Positions 1-10,775 are shown, counted from the stretch's first letter. The stretch: 64,000 nt of DNA from Mortierella sp. BCC40632 (GCA_011634665.1 WAEK01000025.1:1-64000); one strand, 5' to 3'. Notes: generated from the sequence alone by a model not told the origin. Made by a program: numbers and translations.

Positions 1-1491
1 AAGAAGCGGGCCTTTATCACTTCACATGAGCGAGCTATGCCGCCTCCAATGTTGTCGTCTCATAGAAACCATTTTGCCACTAGTCCGGGAAAATTCTTCA
101 ATACCTCGTATTCCCCCCTTTCGCTTTCAACACGGCCTCTACTCTTCGTGGCATCGACTCATAGAGCTTGTCAATCATATCCTGTGGTATCAGCTCCCAT
201 TCCTCCAGCACCATATCCCACAATTCATGAACACTCGTAGGCCGCTTCTCTCGTTGACCAATCTGAACCTTCAGCTTGTCCCAAACATGCTCGATTGGAT
301 TTAAATCTGCTGATTGTGCAGGCCATCGAAGAACCTCAATATCCTGATCCTCCAGGTACTTGGTTGTTGCTTTGGCTTTGTGTTTGGGGTCGTTGTCGTG
401 CTGAAAAATGAAGTCATTTTTCCGAGATCATAATACTCGAGACTTTCTTTCAATGTTGTGTCGAGAATATTGATGTAATCCTCCTTTTTCATAGTTCCTT
501 ATAGATCTGACAGCCATAGCCAAGTCCCTTGGACGTCATACAGCCCCAGAACATCAAGGATCCACCTCCATGCTTGACAGTAGGTTGAAGATGAAATGGT
601 TGAACCGGATCGCCTGGCTTAGCCCAGTAATATTGTATCCCGTCCGAGTTCCAGATGTTTATCTTTGTTTCATCTGAGAATACCACTCGCTTCCAGTCAT
701 CGATGGTCCAATTTTTATGACCTCTTGCCCACTCCAACCGCGCTTGCTTGTGTCGCTTACTAAGGAAAGGCTTTTTGACTTTTTTTCTTCGCTTGAAAGC
801 CGATCTCCCTGAGGTTGCGAAGGACTGATCTGTACGAGATAACTGTCCCTTCACCATTGAGGCTCTTGTGGACCTGCTTGCCAGTCTTCAACATGCCGGA
901 AAGTAACTTTCTGTTGAGATCATTCTTGGAGCGAGCCGAGAGAATTCTTGGTCTTCCTGTTGGTTGCCTTTGTAGAGTAGGTAAATGCTTGGTTCGGATC
1001 CTTGAAACAGAAGCAGGGCTGACTGATAATCGTCTAGCGACATTCTTGACGGAGTAGCCTGCTTTTAGCTGGCTTATGATAGAGTTTTGAGTGTCTTCTT
1101 TCGTTTTTTCATGATGGAGGAATATCGACCATTTTCGAGCGATTGCACCCGTATTTTATATCAAACTTGTCAAGATCTATTCATCTTCTTTTAATCTCTC
1201 TGACTGACTGTAGATATAAGACAAACGATTGTGAAAAAAGAGATGAAATAGCAATAAATATAAATGGCGTGCCCAAGTGGCGAAATGGTTCCAATATCTA
1301 GCTTCAACAATTTACCTCATAGCACGCCTTTCTGACAACATATTGAAAATCTGTTTACACTGTCGTGAACAAGGCATTCTGGGTATTGTTTTCAATCTAA
1401 GCAACAAGGTGCATTTACATATTCTCGATGGGTAGAAAATTGCTAAAATATGAAAATTTGAGAATTATTGAAACCATTTTGGCGCCCACTG
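1..1491 (-). mobile_element. Tc1-like DNA transposon, copy 1 (cut by window edge)
   Basis: Reverse-complement near-copy of the element at 17859-19487. The visible terminus at 1481-1491 reads GGCGCCCACTG and is followed by TA (1492-1493), the target dinucleotide of Tc1/mariner elements. The other terminus lies outside the window, to the left. The right flank is the reading frame of a LINE ORF2, so the element inserted into that LINE. It contains one broken transposase. Confidence 0.9.
98..1112 (-). pseudogene. Tc1-like transposase (DD34E), frameshifted
   Basis: This is a cut-and-paste transposase of the Tc1/mariner superfamily. On the minus strand an ATG at 1112 opens a Lys/Arg-rich helix-turn-helix region and the stop lies at 98-100. 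The middle frame (489-857) has the first catalytic Asp in VVFSDETKIN and a GGGSLMFWGCM block. The second Asp and the final Glu (in NPIEHVW) follow in other frames. Relative to copy 2 the frame changes near 1092 (A-run), 783 (A-run) and 420 (A-run). All three breaks are one-base length changes, so decay and sequencing error are both possible. The expected product is about 340 aa, normal for the family. Confidence 0.88.
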
Positions 1492-1493
1492 TA

Positions 1494-2289
1494 TATCCAG
1501 TGTCGAGTGTAAGTATTCCACAAAGGCCTTGGATTTCAACAGGGATGTGTTTAAACACCATGATCCTTTTCCTCTTTGGACCTGTTCCTTCACGCGGAAG
1601 GTAACCATCAAAAGATCATGGTCTGTGAAGTTACTGGCGAAGAGTTGTGTTGGATTTTTGCAAGTGCTTGCCAAATCGGGCGAACCAAAGATGTAGTCAA
1701 TGGTCGACTGTTGTTGTTGGTATCGTCTAAAGAAGGTTGGCAGGGGTTTGGTTTGTGCTCCATTGATCATGTCTGCCATGTTGGTTCTAATCCAGTCCTG
1801 AATAACTGGGTGTCGATACTCGTCGTGGTGTCGCATGTTCAAATCCCCAAGCAGAATACTCTGACTTAGTGGACTCGTGAAAAAAGGGAGCTGTGTGATT
1901 TGGTGAAAGAAGGGTGTCCTGGCTGGACGTTGTGCGGGTGCGTAAACGTTGCAGATGGTTAGTAGATCCTCCATGGCGGGTGATTGGATGGTGGCTACAA
2001 TGCATCTGCCTTCTTGTGTGCTGCTTTGGTTTTGGAAGGTTAAGTTGGGGTTGCAAAGAAGAAGCGCGCAGTGGGGGGTCCAGATAGCGTCATGGGCTCC
2101 CACTGATTGTCTTATTCTATCCATTGTCTTTTTGTCATTAGCGGTGTCGTTATCCAGTTGTAGTTCTTGTAATGCTAGTATGTCCGCCCCTAGGTCTTTC
2201 AACCATCGGTAGAACACACTAGATGCCATTCCGGTCTTGGGGCGAATCTTGCGAATGCCCCTTACATTCAATGTGGCTATTTTAATCAT
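1494..2289 (-). pseudogene. LINE ORF2, endonuclease domain (truncated)
   Basis: The product begins MIKIATLNVRGI and matches the EEP/APE endonuclease fold of LINE ORF2, which nicks target DNA to prime reverse transcription. Visible motifs in order are TLNVRG, the metal-binding Glu in ALQELQ, ILLGDLNM (Asp/Asn pair), TIDYIFGS and FTDHDLLMV (the catalytic Asp-His). About 265 residues remain. Reading continues a few codons into the Tc1-like terminus before a stop, so the reverse transcriptase and C-terminus are lost. The ATG lies 2 nt past the ORF1 stop, which suggests coupled termination and reinitiation. Confidence 0.88.
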
Positions 2290-2291
2290 GA

Positions 2292-3710
2292 TTATTGTCT
2301 GAGTCTTGATCGAGTAGACCTCGTCGATCGGATGGATGCTGGTCTGGTTGTCTCTGGTCGAGTCTCCTTTTGTATTTTGTAGGGACTCGTGAAAAGACTT
2401 CCGAACTTGGTGATAGGGTTGGTGGTTACTTTGTTAACAGTTGTGCTTGGTTGTTTTCTGGGTGTGGTTGATGTGTTGGTTTTGTTAGACTTTGTGCTTG
2501 TCACGCTTTTCATGCTGGCCGCAGCGGACTCGTTTGTCTTGAAGCTATTGTTTGAGCTGACTACAGAGCTGCCATTGTCGATCTCGTCCCTGTTCTGCTG
2601 TCCAGGTGTGAGGCCAAAAATAGAGTCCTCATTCTCTAGGATTTCTTGGGTACTAGGAATAAAGAAGGTTGGCAGTGGTTGCAGCTCTTGCTCCTCCTCT
2701 TCTTCCATTAGCTCTGCCTGAGGCAAGTCACTGTTTATTTTTGGTGAGCCAGAGGGCTCCTCAAGATCCTCAAGGTCCGGTGTGCTATCCTTGGGGAAGG
2801 GTGGGGGAGATGGGGAGTTTGGGCGAGTAACGGTACGCCCTTCACGGATTGCAGCCCTTCTGTCTCGTTCACCGAAACGGGCGCAGTCCTGTGCCCTGTG
2901 GCCATTGTGCTGACATTGGGCGCAGCGGAGAGAGAGTCGGTTCTGGCAATCTGTGACGGTGTGCCCCTGTTTCTTACAAAAGGAACATGGGGGTTTTCCA
3001 TCCAGGTTGAAGGTTAGGGGGCGGTTGTCCCATAGTTCAGCTATCACGGTTGAGTCCTGATCCAGGGGCTCTTTGTCAGCCTCAAGGTTGACAAAGACGA
3101 AAGCTCCTCCAGTGTGAGACTCGAGAGGGGCAAGGGAGACGTAAGGTAAGGCAATTTTTGCAACCGTTCCGAATGGCTCGAAGGCTCCAATGAGAGCAGC
3201 CTGGAGGCGTTCGATCCAGTTGTCTTCTGCTGAGATATCCACATTGTTAACGAAGATTCTCTGAATGGTGACGTTGGTGGGGGTGGTGGCTATCGCCAGG
3301 TGTTGGTTGTCCTTGAGGAGGACGGGATTTGTCAATGCTTGTTCCGCATTGGCGTTGTTCTGGAAGCAGACATTGGCACAGCGTCCTGCTCCAGGGAGGA
3401 TGGAGAAACGGTGTGAGAGGATGGGTCCAACCTGCTCGTGCACCGCTTTTAAAAAGTCCAAGAGAGATGTCTCTCCTGGGAGGTTTGTGTAGACCACCGA
3501 GGGTCTAGAAATGTTGTTTTGGGGAAGCTTGGTTTGGTGTGCAAACCTTCCCAGATCTTTGTGGGTGTAAACTGTTTTCTGAAAGAATACAGGTTTATTT
3601 CTACGGAGCGCATCTCTGTACGAGATGCCTGCATAGGTAGGGGTGGGGGGGTGAAGAGGCGGACCAGGCGGTCGTGCGTTCGGGGGGGAACCCTGCGTAC
3701 TTGATAGCAT
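2292..3710 (-). CDS. LINE ORF1 protein with two CCHC zinc knuckles
   Basis: An uninterrupted 472-aa ORF. The N-terminus is Pro-rich, followed by SYRDALRRN, a motif common near the start of LINE ORF1 proteins. Residues about 75-235 look RRM-like, with two segments resembling RNP strands. Then come two zinc knuckles, CSFCKKQGHTVTDC and CAQCQHNGHRAQDC (about residues 245-280), and a low-complexity acidic, Ser/Thr- and Lys-rich tail. ORF1 proteins bind their own RNA and form the ribonucleoprotein used for target-primed reverse transcription. It is one of the few long intact frames here, which suggests a recent insertion. Confidence 0.87.
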   Translation of the reverse strand: MLSSTQGSPPNARPPGPPLHPPTPTYAGISYRDALRRNKPVFFQKTVYTHKDLGRFAHQTKLPQNNISRPSVVYTNLPGETSLLDFLKAVHEQVGPILSHRFSILPGAGRCANVCFQNNANAEQALTNPVLLKDNQHLAIATTPTNVTIQRIFVNNVDISAEDNWIERLQAALIGAFEPFGTVAKIALPYVSLAPLESHTGGAFVFVNLEADKEPLDQDSTVIAELWDNRPLTFNLDGKPPCSFCKKQGHTVTDCQNRLSLRCAQCQHNGHRAQDCARFGERDRRAAIREGRTVTRPNSPSPPPFPKDSTPDLEDLEEPSGSPKINSDLPQAELMEEEEEQELQPLPTFFIPSTQEILENEDSIFGLTPGQQNRDEIDNGSSVVSSNNSFKTNESAAASMKSVTSTKSNKTNTSTTPRKQPSTTVNKVTTNPITKFGSLFTSPYKIQKETRPETTRPASIRSTRSTRSRLRQ

Positions 3711-3727
3711 ATTCGCGGGCCTTCGGA

Positions 3728-3883
3728 GGTACCAGGAGCAAACAAGAGCCTGCTCAAGTATTTATTCATCTACGATCTATTGAGGGGCGTGCAGACCAGA
3801 TGGCTCCGCAGCCCCAAGTTGTCCACCTCTTGGAAAGTGCTAAAATCGTAACTACTGCGACCAGTGTCAGTTACTACACGACA
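3728..3883 (+). mobile_element. LTR remnant (3' third of the ~497-bp LTR family)
   Basis: Nearly identical to the last ~155 bp of the solo LTRs at 5643-6137 and 49328-49825. It ends in the same ...TACACGACA. The rest is replaced by the LINE 5' end. Immediately to the right the frame of a gypsy gag begins, so this LTR had inserted into that gag before the LINE arrived. Confidence 0.85.
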
Positions 3884-4518
3884 CCGTGTTGCCTGAGACT
3901 GTTCATCTTGTCTTCTGCCTCATCAACTTCCAGCTGATCACCGAAAAGCTCATCAATGGAATCCAGGAACGCGCCATAATCTTCAAGGAGGCCATCGACA
4001 TCTTCAACTTCGTTGTTTAGATAGGGAGCGAACATCTTGAATGGGGCACCTTCCATTGACAGGAGAGCAAAGTGGATCTTGTGCTTGTCAAGTAGGAATG
4101 ACTCGGGAGAACGGGCAAAGGAACTGGCAAGCTTGGCTTTGAAATCGGAGAAGCTCATTTCAGAGTTGTCACCTTTGAACTTGGAGGAAAGAGGGGTGAG
4201 AAGACGTGAATTGGAAGAGGGCCTGTGTGTCAAGGTTTCGACAATTTGTTGCATACTAGAGGCAACACTCTGGCTCATCAGTGCGGATTCATGAAGTCGA
4301 TCGGCCAAGGCTGTAGTGAGGTTCGGGGTACCGGGGACTTGATTGGCTTGTGCATTGGCTAGTTCTTGCTGTAGGCTTGTCATTTGTTGTTGGAGGGACT
4401 CATATGTGTGCTGAATGTGCATCACAAACTGGGAGGGGTCAAGATTCCCTTGCTGGGCTTGGTCCAGCAGGGCATGGAAGGTGAAGAGACCTTGAGTGGT
4501 CTCGTTGGGATTGGACAT
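3884..4518 (-). pseudogene. Gypsy-type gag, N-terminal part (truncated)
   Basis: The product starts MSNPNETTQGLFTFH. A Gln-rich predicted coiled coil covers about residues 35-75, and a capsid-like region follows, with the blocks SSKFKGDNSEMSFSDF and PYLNNEVEDVDGLLEDYG. No zinc knuckle or pol remains: the ORF runs into the LTR remnant at 3883. It lies directly downstream of the LTR at 4578-4841, with a ~60-nt leader. Capsid assembly is the known role of gag; assignment to Ty3/gypsy is inferred from capsid-like composition and layout. Confidence 0.7.
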
Positions 4519-4577
4519 GGAATAGTGGGAGTAGGGGATATGCTGGGGAAGGTGGCAGGATGTTGGTGAGTCTGCAA

Positions 4578-4841
4578 TGTCATGGACAAATACAGGACTC
4601 TCCTTTAGAGACAGGAAGGTAAGGGCAAGGAAAGATATTTATTGCAGACTGACGGAAATAGGATGCGCCTATTGCGCCCTTTTATACTAGATTTTTGTTC
4701 TTGCTCGAAAATAATAAACTTCATCCTTTCCGAGTGCTCGCGCACTTCGGAAAGTATAACACAACCTTTTTTCCTCCATCTGCCGATGGAGGATACTTGC
4801 CCGCGATCCTATAGTAAGAGGAGAGTTAATAGGACATGACA
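4578..4841 (-). mobile_element. 5' LTR (264 bp) of a short-LTR gypsy element
   Basis: On the minus strand it begins TGTCATG and ends CATGACA, a 7-bp terminal inverted repeat bounded by TG...CA. Inside are a TATA-like TATAAAAGG (about 4678-4687 on the plus strand) and AATAAAT. The bases following its outer end (4842-4846, GAAAT) match the uninterrupted repeat in unit A (about 16691), so the element inserted into unit C there. GAAAT is the likely target duplication; the partner copy is not in the window. Confidence 0.85.
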
Positions 4842-5347
4842 GAAATGGAGACCATACACCTCTTGGGTCTCCTAGATGCCTCTCTCTCTCATATGCACTT
4901 GCCTTATTTCTGTTATCAATGCGCAGGAAGAATAGCTGGTGCTTTTCTATTTCTTGAATAAAAGAAAAACAAAAAGAAAAGAAGCTTGGCTCAAGACAGT
5001 GAACGCATGAGGATAAAAAAAGAGTAGAGACGAAAGGAAACACAGAGAGACAAACATCGTGTACAGTAGGTTCTTACGGGTATGGTTGCTGGCGACTACG
5101 GGAAAGAGGAAAAGTAATTAGGCCTTTGCTGAAACGATGGATGGCGAGCAATGCTGGAATGGAATAATATCGTTAAGGTGAATGAGGATGGCGAGGGACT
5201 TTGGTGGGAATGAGGGTAGGTTGTTGAGAGGAGGAGGAGGGAGGGAAGCAGGAGAGGAAAAAAAAGAGGAGGAGGGGCAGTTTAGAGCTGGAGGATGGAA
5301 GAAAGAAAAAAGGTGGAGTGGAGCGGTCAAGGAAGGGAAAGGAGTGC

Positions 5348-5384
<37 letters not shown>

Positions 5385-6546
5385 GGGGCATACCTCACAT
5401 GGTGTACCATGATGACCTGTCACAGAATACAGTGCATTCTGTGCTCAGCCAGAAGACTGCTCGTGGGAAGATTTCTGACGCACATGGACTGGAGTTTCCT
5501 CATTTAGACAGATCCTCTCGACCTTTTGTGCTTTTGCAAGGCTATGATGGCATGCGATGCATGGCCCTCTTTTGCTGAGGAGCAAGAACATAATCTACAG
5601 AATGAGATAAGCTGGTCTTTTCTCAAGAAACGATGCCAGCGTTGTGCTGTAGCTCCTTGCTCCAAAGACACACGGGGGATGCTCAAAGGAGAGGAAGGCA
5701 AAGGGACGGTCATCTGGTCGAGGGCCAATGAATGAGAGTCATAGGATTGCTCAGGTGGGAACAACAGCCAGGAAGGAAGGAAAGAATGAAAAGGGGGGGG
5801 ACGAAACGAGAAGAATCTTACATCAAAAGCGCCATGCTACCAACGGGTCGCCAGGAGCTCTTCAATGGCATGAAACGAGCGGAAGGCAGCACAAAGCTAA
5901 ATCAAGCTTCTACAAAAGAAAGGAGAAGGGTGGACGCATCTTACTTTCAAAGTCAACAAGGAACAAAAACAAAAGGAAGAAACGACCAGGAGCAAACAAG
6001 AGCCTGCTCAAGTATTTATTCATCTACTATCTATTGAGGGGCATGCAGACCAGATGGCTCCGCAGCCCCAAGTTGTCCACCTCTTGGAAAGGGCTAAAAT
6101 CGTAGCTACTGCGACCAGTGTCAGTTACTACACGACAGCGTACATGAGTCCAGGGCAAGGGAGAGGTGAGCCTTGCTTATGGTTCTTTAGTAGGTTTCTG
6201 AGCAATCAGATTAGAGATGTTTGAGAGGACCCGACTACTCGGTGAAGGAACTCTTTGTAAGTCTGTGATACCTTCTTTGGGATGTTCAATAAATGATAAA
6301 AAAAAAGTCTACACATCTACGCCCTATGCAATAAGGATAGGATTCTATTTTCGAGTTTTTCTCGAGGGTTCATGAATGAAAAACGACCTTTTAATGGATG
6401 AAAGTGATTCATTTTCAAAGGAGCATTTGGTCATTCACTTTGATGAGGACATGGGGTCGATTCAGAAGGGGCATCTTAAGAGATTTTCCTTATTTGGGCA
6501 TCGATACCTTTTTAGGCTGTGTCAGTTACGTGCGTCATTATATAGA
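4842..6546. repeat. Unit C: 3' part of a large dispersed repeat
   Basis: Colinear with 16691-17856 (unit A) and about 58030-59130 (unit B). The match starts right at the gypsy LTR and ends at a Helitron terminus. It carries a long A-run (about 5351-5382), an AATAAATGAT-plus-A-run (about 6289-6306) and a solo LTR (5643-6137). No convincing coding sequence is visible: open frames here change by replacements as readily as by silent changes between copies. The rest of this copy would lie on the far side of the nested insertions, beyond the left edge. Confidence 0.85.
5643..6137 (+). mobile_element. Solo LTR, 495 bp, TG...CA, with 4-bp target duplication
   Basis: Begins TGTGCTGTAGCTCC and ends TACACGACA. 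The flanks are ...CCAGCGT and GCGTACATGAG, giving a 4-bp GCGT duplication. The uninterrupted site CAGCGTACATGAG is preserved at about 17450 (unit A) and 58726 (unit B), which proves insertion into unit C. No internal domain is attached, so it is a solo LTR formed by LTR-LTR recombination. The same family occurs at 49328-49825 and 3728-3883. Confidence 0.93.
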
Positions 6547-6553
6547 CAAGTGG

Positions 6554-6580
6554 AGTGCCCGCGGCTTCGCCACGGGCACT
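6554..6580 (-). other. Helitron 3' terminal hairpin
   Basis: AGTGCCCGCGGC (6554-6565) pairs with GCCACGGGCACT (6569-6580) around a 3-nt TTC loop; the only imperfection is one G-T-type pair. On the element strand it precedes the 3' terminus by 7 nt, the standard position of the transposition terminator hairpin of Helitrons. The terminus reads CTTG instead of the usual CTRR. Confidence 0.85.
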
Positions 6581-6684
6581 CGACTCTCGCCTTTGGTAGT
6601 CTTTTCCTTCTTTCATACTTTTTTTTTTTTTTTTTTTTTTTTAGTTGCTAGGTTAGATAGAAGATAGAGTAGATCGTGGGTGTA

Positions 6685-8118
6685 CTATACTAATGCTCTC
6701 TCAAATACTACATTGGATATATATGTTCCTTCGTATCCATCTATTGTGCCGTTTTCAGCCATCACCCTTATAGCATCAGGATCAGACCCGCGTGATAGTG
6801 ATACGTAGATTTGTCCGTGAACAAAGGCAGGATGTGGTAGAAAAAGGCCCATTCTCCTTAAAGTCTGTCCTTGTGCCTTGTGAGTGGTTAAAGCGAAGGC
6901 TGGTCTTATAGGATACTGCAGTCTTGTAAAGAGAACTGGGCAACTCCCGTCGTTAGCTGTAGATATAGGTATTCTTGGCAAGAATATAATTTTGCCCTTA
7001 AATTGTCCAGTCATTAGCCTGACCTGTATATGGTATCTTCCCAGCATGTGAATGATCACTCTTGTGCCATTACAGAGGCCTTGCTTGGGGTTAATGTTTC
7101 TGATGATCATTACTGGTTGACCAATCTTGAGTTCGAGTTCAAAGGGAGGTATACTGGCTGGGTTGAGAGAATTAACTAACTCAATTGGATAGTGAAACTG
7201 ATTGCCTTCGAGATCGTCATTAATTGTGTCAATAGCTGTATACATTTTTGAAGTTGAGTGTCTCATTAAACTGAGAGCAGCGTTATTGATATCATCTACG
7301 TCTTTGTTGAGTGGCGAAAGAATTGCAGAAGTCATAAAGTCGTCGCTGTTTGGGACTGGCTGAGCAATTGACGGGAAGGTGTGGATGATGAATTGCTCAA
7401 TTGGAGTAAGGGTGGAATCCTCAGAAGGGTTGAAGACGACGTAGTCAGGGATGCGGATCAAATTTGGAGGGATGACAGGCTCTGTTCCTGAGCCAACTCG
7501 TAGAAGGAACTCACTGAACTCTCTCGATTGTTCACTCGTATTATTGATGAGCCTCATATTTTCCGTCAGTCGTAATGTCTCAACAAATGGCCAGATTGTC
7601 ATGCAGTTCTTTAAGCAGGCGCCCACTATTTGGGATTCGGATCCATTTTGTATAACTGGAAGTATCTGGCGAAAGTCCCCGCCAAATACAACTGTTTTGC
7701 CTCCAAAGGGTGTTTGGTAGTTTTTGGTAATATCCCTGTATAATCGGTCAACTGTCTCAAAGACATGTCGATGTTGCATCGAGCATTCGTCCCAGAGTAA
7801 TAAAGATGAATCTTTGATCCTGTGAGCCATTGGGTGTTGTAGCGGAATTGAACAGGTGGAAGTCGAATCCAATTCAATAGGGACCTTAAAAGTGGAGTGA
7901 GCAGTTTGGCCACCAATCAAGATTTGTGCCGCAATCCCCGAAGATGCTACAGCTATGACATCGCCTTGAAGGATCTCTTTGACGTAGGATATTAGCGTAT
8001 TGAATAAGAACGACTTTCCTGTTCCTGCTGGTCCATCGACAAAGAATAGTTTTCTTTCTGATTGATTTTGAATGGAGGCCAGAATAGAGTCAAAAGGCTG
8101 GTCGTTGTCCGCTATTGA
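6685..8118 (-). pseudogene. Helitron helicase domain (Pif1-like, SF1B)
   Basis: C-terminal part of a RepHel protein. Walker A GPAGTGKS is encoded at about 8010-8035. Then follow SSGIAA, GGQTAHS, Walker B LLWDECS, GGDFRQILPV and, near the C-terminus, ALTTHKAQGQT and YVSLSRG, the canonical Pif1 order of motifs. The frame is open from about 8118 to the stop at 6685. It is separated from the Rep frame by a one-base shift at about 8100-8120. The helicase unwinds donor DNA during rolling-circle transposition. Confidence 0.9.
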
Positions 8119-10775
8119 GTTTCCCTACATCGTTCAAGATAGTTTGGCGCTGTGTTTCTTTCAGTAAACTTGCTTGAGGTTCCTCTTGCTCCTGAGTGTT
8201 TTCAGGAGGCCGGAATGAGGGATCCAATCTGCTAAAGAGCGTCGAGTAGTTTCGTAAGCTATCGCCTAGCTGTTGGAGCAAGCCATCAATGTCAGCAAGT
8301 GCCACTTGTTGTGCACTTTGTTGGTAGTTGTCATCGGCAATGTTCAAAAAGTGTCGCTCGTGATCTTCAGATAAATCGTGACTGAATAAATCCCACAGTT
8401 CTAAAGGATCACTTGGAGAACAATCATGCAAAATTTGTGCGAAGAGAAGTCGTAGTTGTGATGGCATACCCCAATTGGTGCATTCTTCTAAGCAACGTCT
8501 CCAATCGGCGTCATCAATGAGAAGACCTCTCGCCTTTGCTGCTTCCTGAAAAGAGTTGAATACTTGTCCATCGAAAATTTTTAAATCTTCATATCCTTTG
8601 GCGCCTTTGACATGTAGGAGGAGGAGACGCAAGTAGTAACGTTCTTTCTCTTTTGGTTGGACAAAGAACATTCGCCCAATGACTGGAGTATTGGCATGTC
8701 GAGACCGTTTTTCCCAATGGCGAGATCCATTGTTAGATACCAATTTGTAGTGGCTAGGTATTTCCGGGTAGATGTATTGCGCTGCCTGTGTGTCTCCTTC
8801 ATTGAGCTGGAACCATGCCATCAATGCGCTTGTTCGGTTGAAAGCCAAGACTTGTTCAAGTATAGCAGTATCAAGAAATGTTATTCTTTGCTCCTCTTCT
8901 AGGTGGACAGGTAGACGGATGATTGATGGAGATCGTCCATGCATTGGAAACTCCATTAGCCTCCAGTAAGCCTCATGTGCGGAAAGGTATCGAGAATCCA
9001 AGTAGTCTTTTATCTCATTGACAGTCTCTTGAGCTGGGTCATCGTGATGAGAGTTGAGCTGCTGATTGCTATCACTTCTAGAGTGCTGATCCTGCTGTCG
9101 TTCCTGTTGCTGTATTGACATTTCGGCTTTGTCTTCACCTTTGTATAAATACTTGTAAACGTACTTCACAGATCCAAATGAGGTGCAAATCTCGATGTTG
9201 ATATGGGCGTCGTATTTTGTGCAAAGGTAAAGGTTATGGGGAACGATCCACTGGTTGTCAATGAGATAAGGTGTGCGGCCTCTTTTTGTCATTGATTCTT
9301 GCATCCCTTGACGCCGTTTGTAGATCGGGTAGCCATCCTCTCTTGTAAACGTCTCAGCTGAGAAGGACTTGGGAAATCCTTTTATACATTGACCATTGAC
9401 CATGCATGGTGCGTTTGGATTGTGTTCACCGCAAGGTCCATGTACCATGTGTCGTAAAACGGTGTCCCTCGCCTTGGGTGCCGTCAGATTGTCAGGAATC
9501 TCAGCGGAAACAATAATATCTATTTGTTCCGCTGAGTGAGGTTTGTCGTCAGGGTGTAAAATAAATAACATATGACAATGGGGCAGCCCACGTTTCTGGA
9601 ACTCGATAACCCACACATGAGCAAGGACTTTTCCAAATATTTCCTTATGGATGATATCGTCCTGTAGCTGTTGTAGCTTCATCTTGAATACGCGGTTCAC
9701 CAGATCAGGCCGATCACTTGATGTTTGACCACTATAGAGTTGTTTCTTGATTTCTTTCCAGCTTGGGTTGCATGTAAAGGTGATAAAAGAGATCAGGCTT
9801 TCCATATTTGTGGACAATTGCCATCGCATCTTGGAACTGTTGTTGCATATGTCTTGGACCCCTTGAAAAAAGAAGATGGAAGAATAACTCGTTTCCCAAC
9901 ACTTGAAGCCATAGTTGGGGACGGTATATCTGATTGAAGAGCATCTTGTAATCCTTTATAAATGTCAGCGCGAAGCTGACTTTGGTGGGTCGCGAGATAA
10001 TGCAACTTGTCCGATTCCACTTTGGCATATTGATCGACTATAAATTGAAGGGTCAATCGTCCGCATGTCCAGAGGTAAGAGCGTTGTTCTGTGCTGCTAG
10101 AAGGTCGGATCTGGAGTTGATATGCGTAGTACTCTCTTGGAGAGACCCACTTCCGTTTTGAGTTTGATTGAATTCCATGTAAAGGGTAATAGTCAAAAGT
10201 CCATCCGTGCTCGCCGTTCGGGTTCAAGAGAATATAATGTAACGGGTCATAGAGGCTTGACGTCTCTGGAATTCGCTGAAGCTCATGATTTCTCCCTTGA
10301 ACAATAACATCGCGGAACTGGTGTGTTGGTTGTTCATTGGGCATTAGGATAGCCATTTCACTTGCAGAGGGCAAGTCATACTGCTTGTTGTGGGCTTTCG
10401 ATCGTAAGACAATCTTGTACGTGTTATCGCCTGAAGTAGGACAACTTTGCTCTCGTTCTCTAGCCGTTAGAAAGATCTTGACGAATGGATTATTTTTCAA
10501 GATTTCATCCTGTAAAAGAAGGAGCAGGTCTTCATCGAGAGTGTTATTGAACAGCTCGTTCCTTCTTGATGCTTGCTCTTCGGCACTGTAAAAAGAATAT
10601 TTGACTGAAGGATGCCCTCTCGTTGGCTGGAGGAAGTAAAAGATCCCATGCTGTGCGAAACAGTTCCTTGTATCTTGAAGGTGTAAGGTCCAGCGGTATT
10701 GTAGACTGAATGATCCATTTTGGCACCCAATGAAGTAAAAGACAATGCAGAGTTGTATTCACGAATGCGTTTCAA
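8090..10775 (-). pseudogene. Helitron Rep (HUH endonuclease) region, frameshifted
   Basis: The segment at 9793-10775 contains the helitron-like N-terminal region (IREYNSALSFTSLGAKMD, then NPFVKIF) in several shifted frames. The long frame 8090-9829 has FITFTCNPSW (motif 1), the two-His motif in RGLPHCHMLF (HUH, metal binding) and KYVYKYLYKG, whose two Tyr are the expected nucleophiles. Rep nicks one strand and becomes covalently linked to it. Shifts occur near 10640, 10540, 9800 and 8110. Together with the helicase the protein would be about 1500 aa, within the family's usual size. Confidence 0.88.

Larger units (their letters stand above)
1494..3727 (-). mobile_element. LINE (non-LTR retrotransposon), 3' part missing
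   Basis: Two consecutive minus-strand ORFs: a zinc-knuckle ORF1 (2292-3710) and an ORF2 that starts with an apurinic-endonuclease-like domain. ORF2 is cut after about 265 codons by the Tc1-like copy, and the reverse transcriptase is not in the window. Only about 17 nt lie upstream of the ORF1 ATG before a remnant of a TG...CA LTR begins at about 3728, so the LINE 5' end is at or very near 3727 and the LINE interrupts that LTR. It may be slightly 5'-truncated, as is common for LINEs. Confidence 0.85.

Noticed and set aside
6376..6546. Plus-strand frame starting MKNDLLMDESDSF, present in units A, B and C
   Set aside because: The DNA itself is conserved, and between A/C and B replacements are at least as common as silent changes, so I see no sign of coding selection.
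4842..6546. Ribosomal DNA spacer as the identity of the A/B/C units
   Set aside because: CT tracts and A-runs recall rDNA spacers, but no 5S, 18S or 28S sequence was recognised in or next to any copy.
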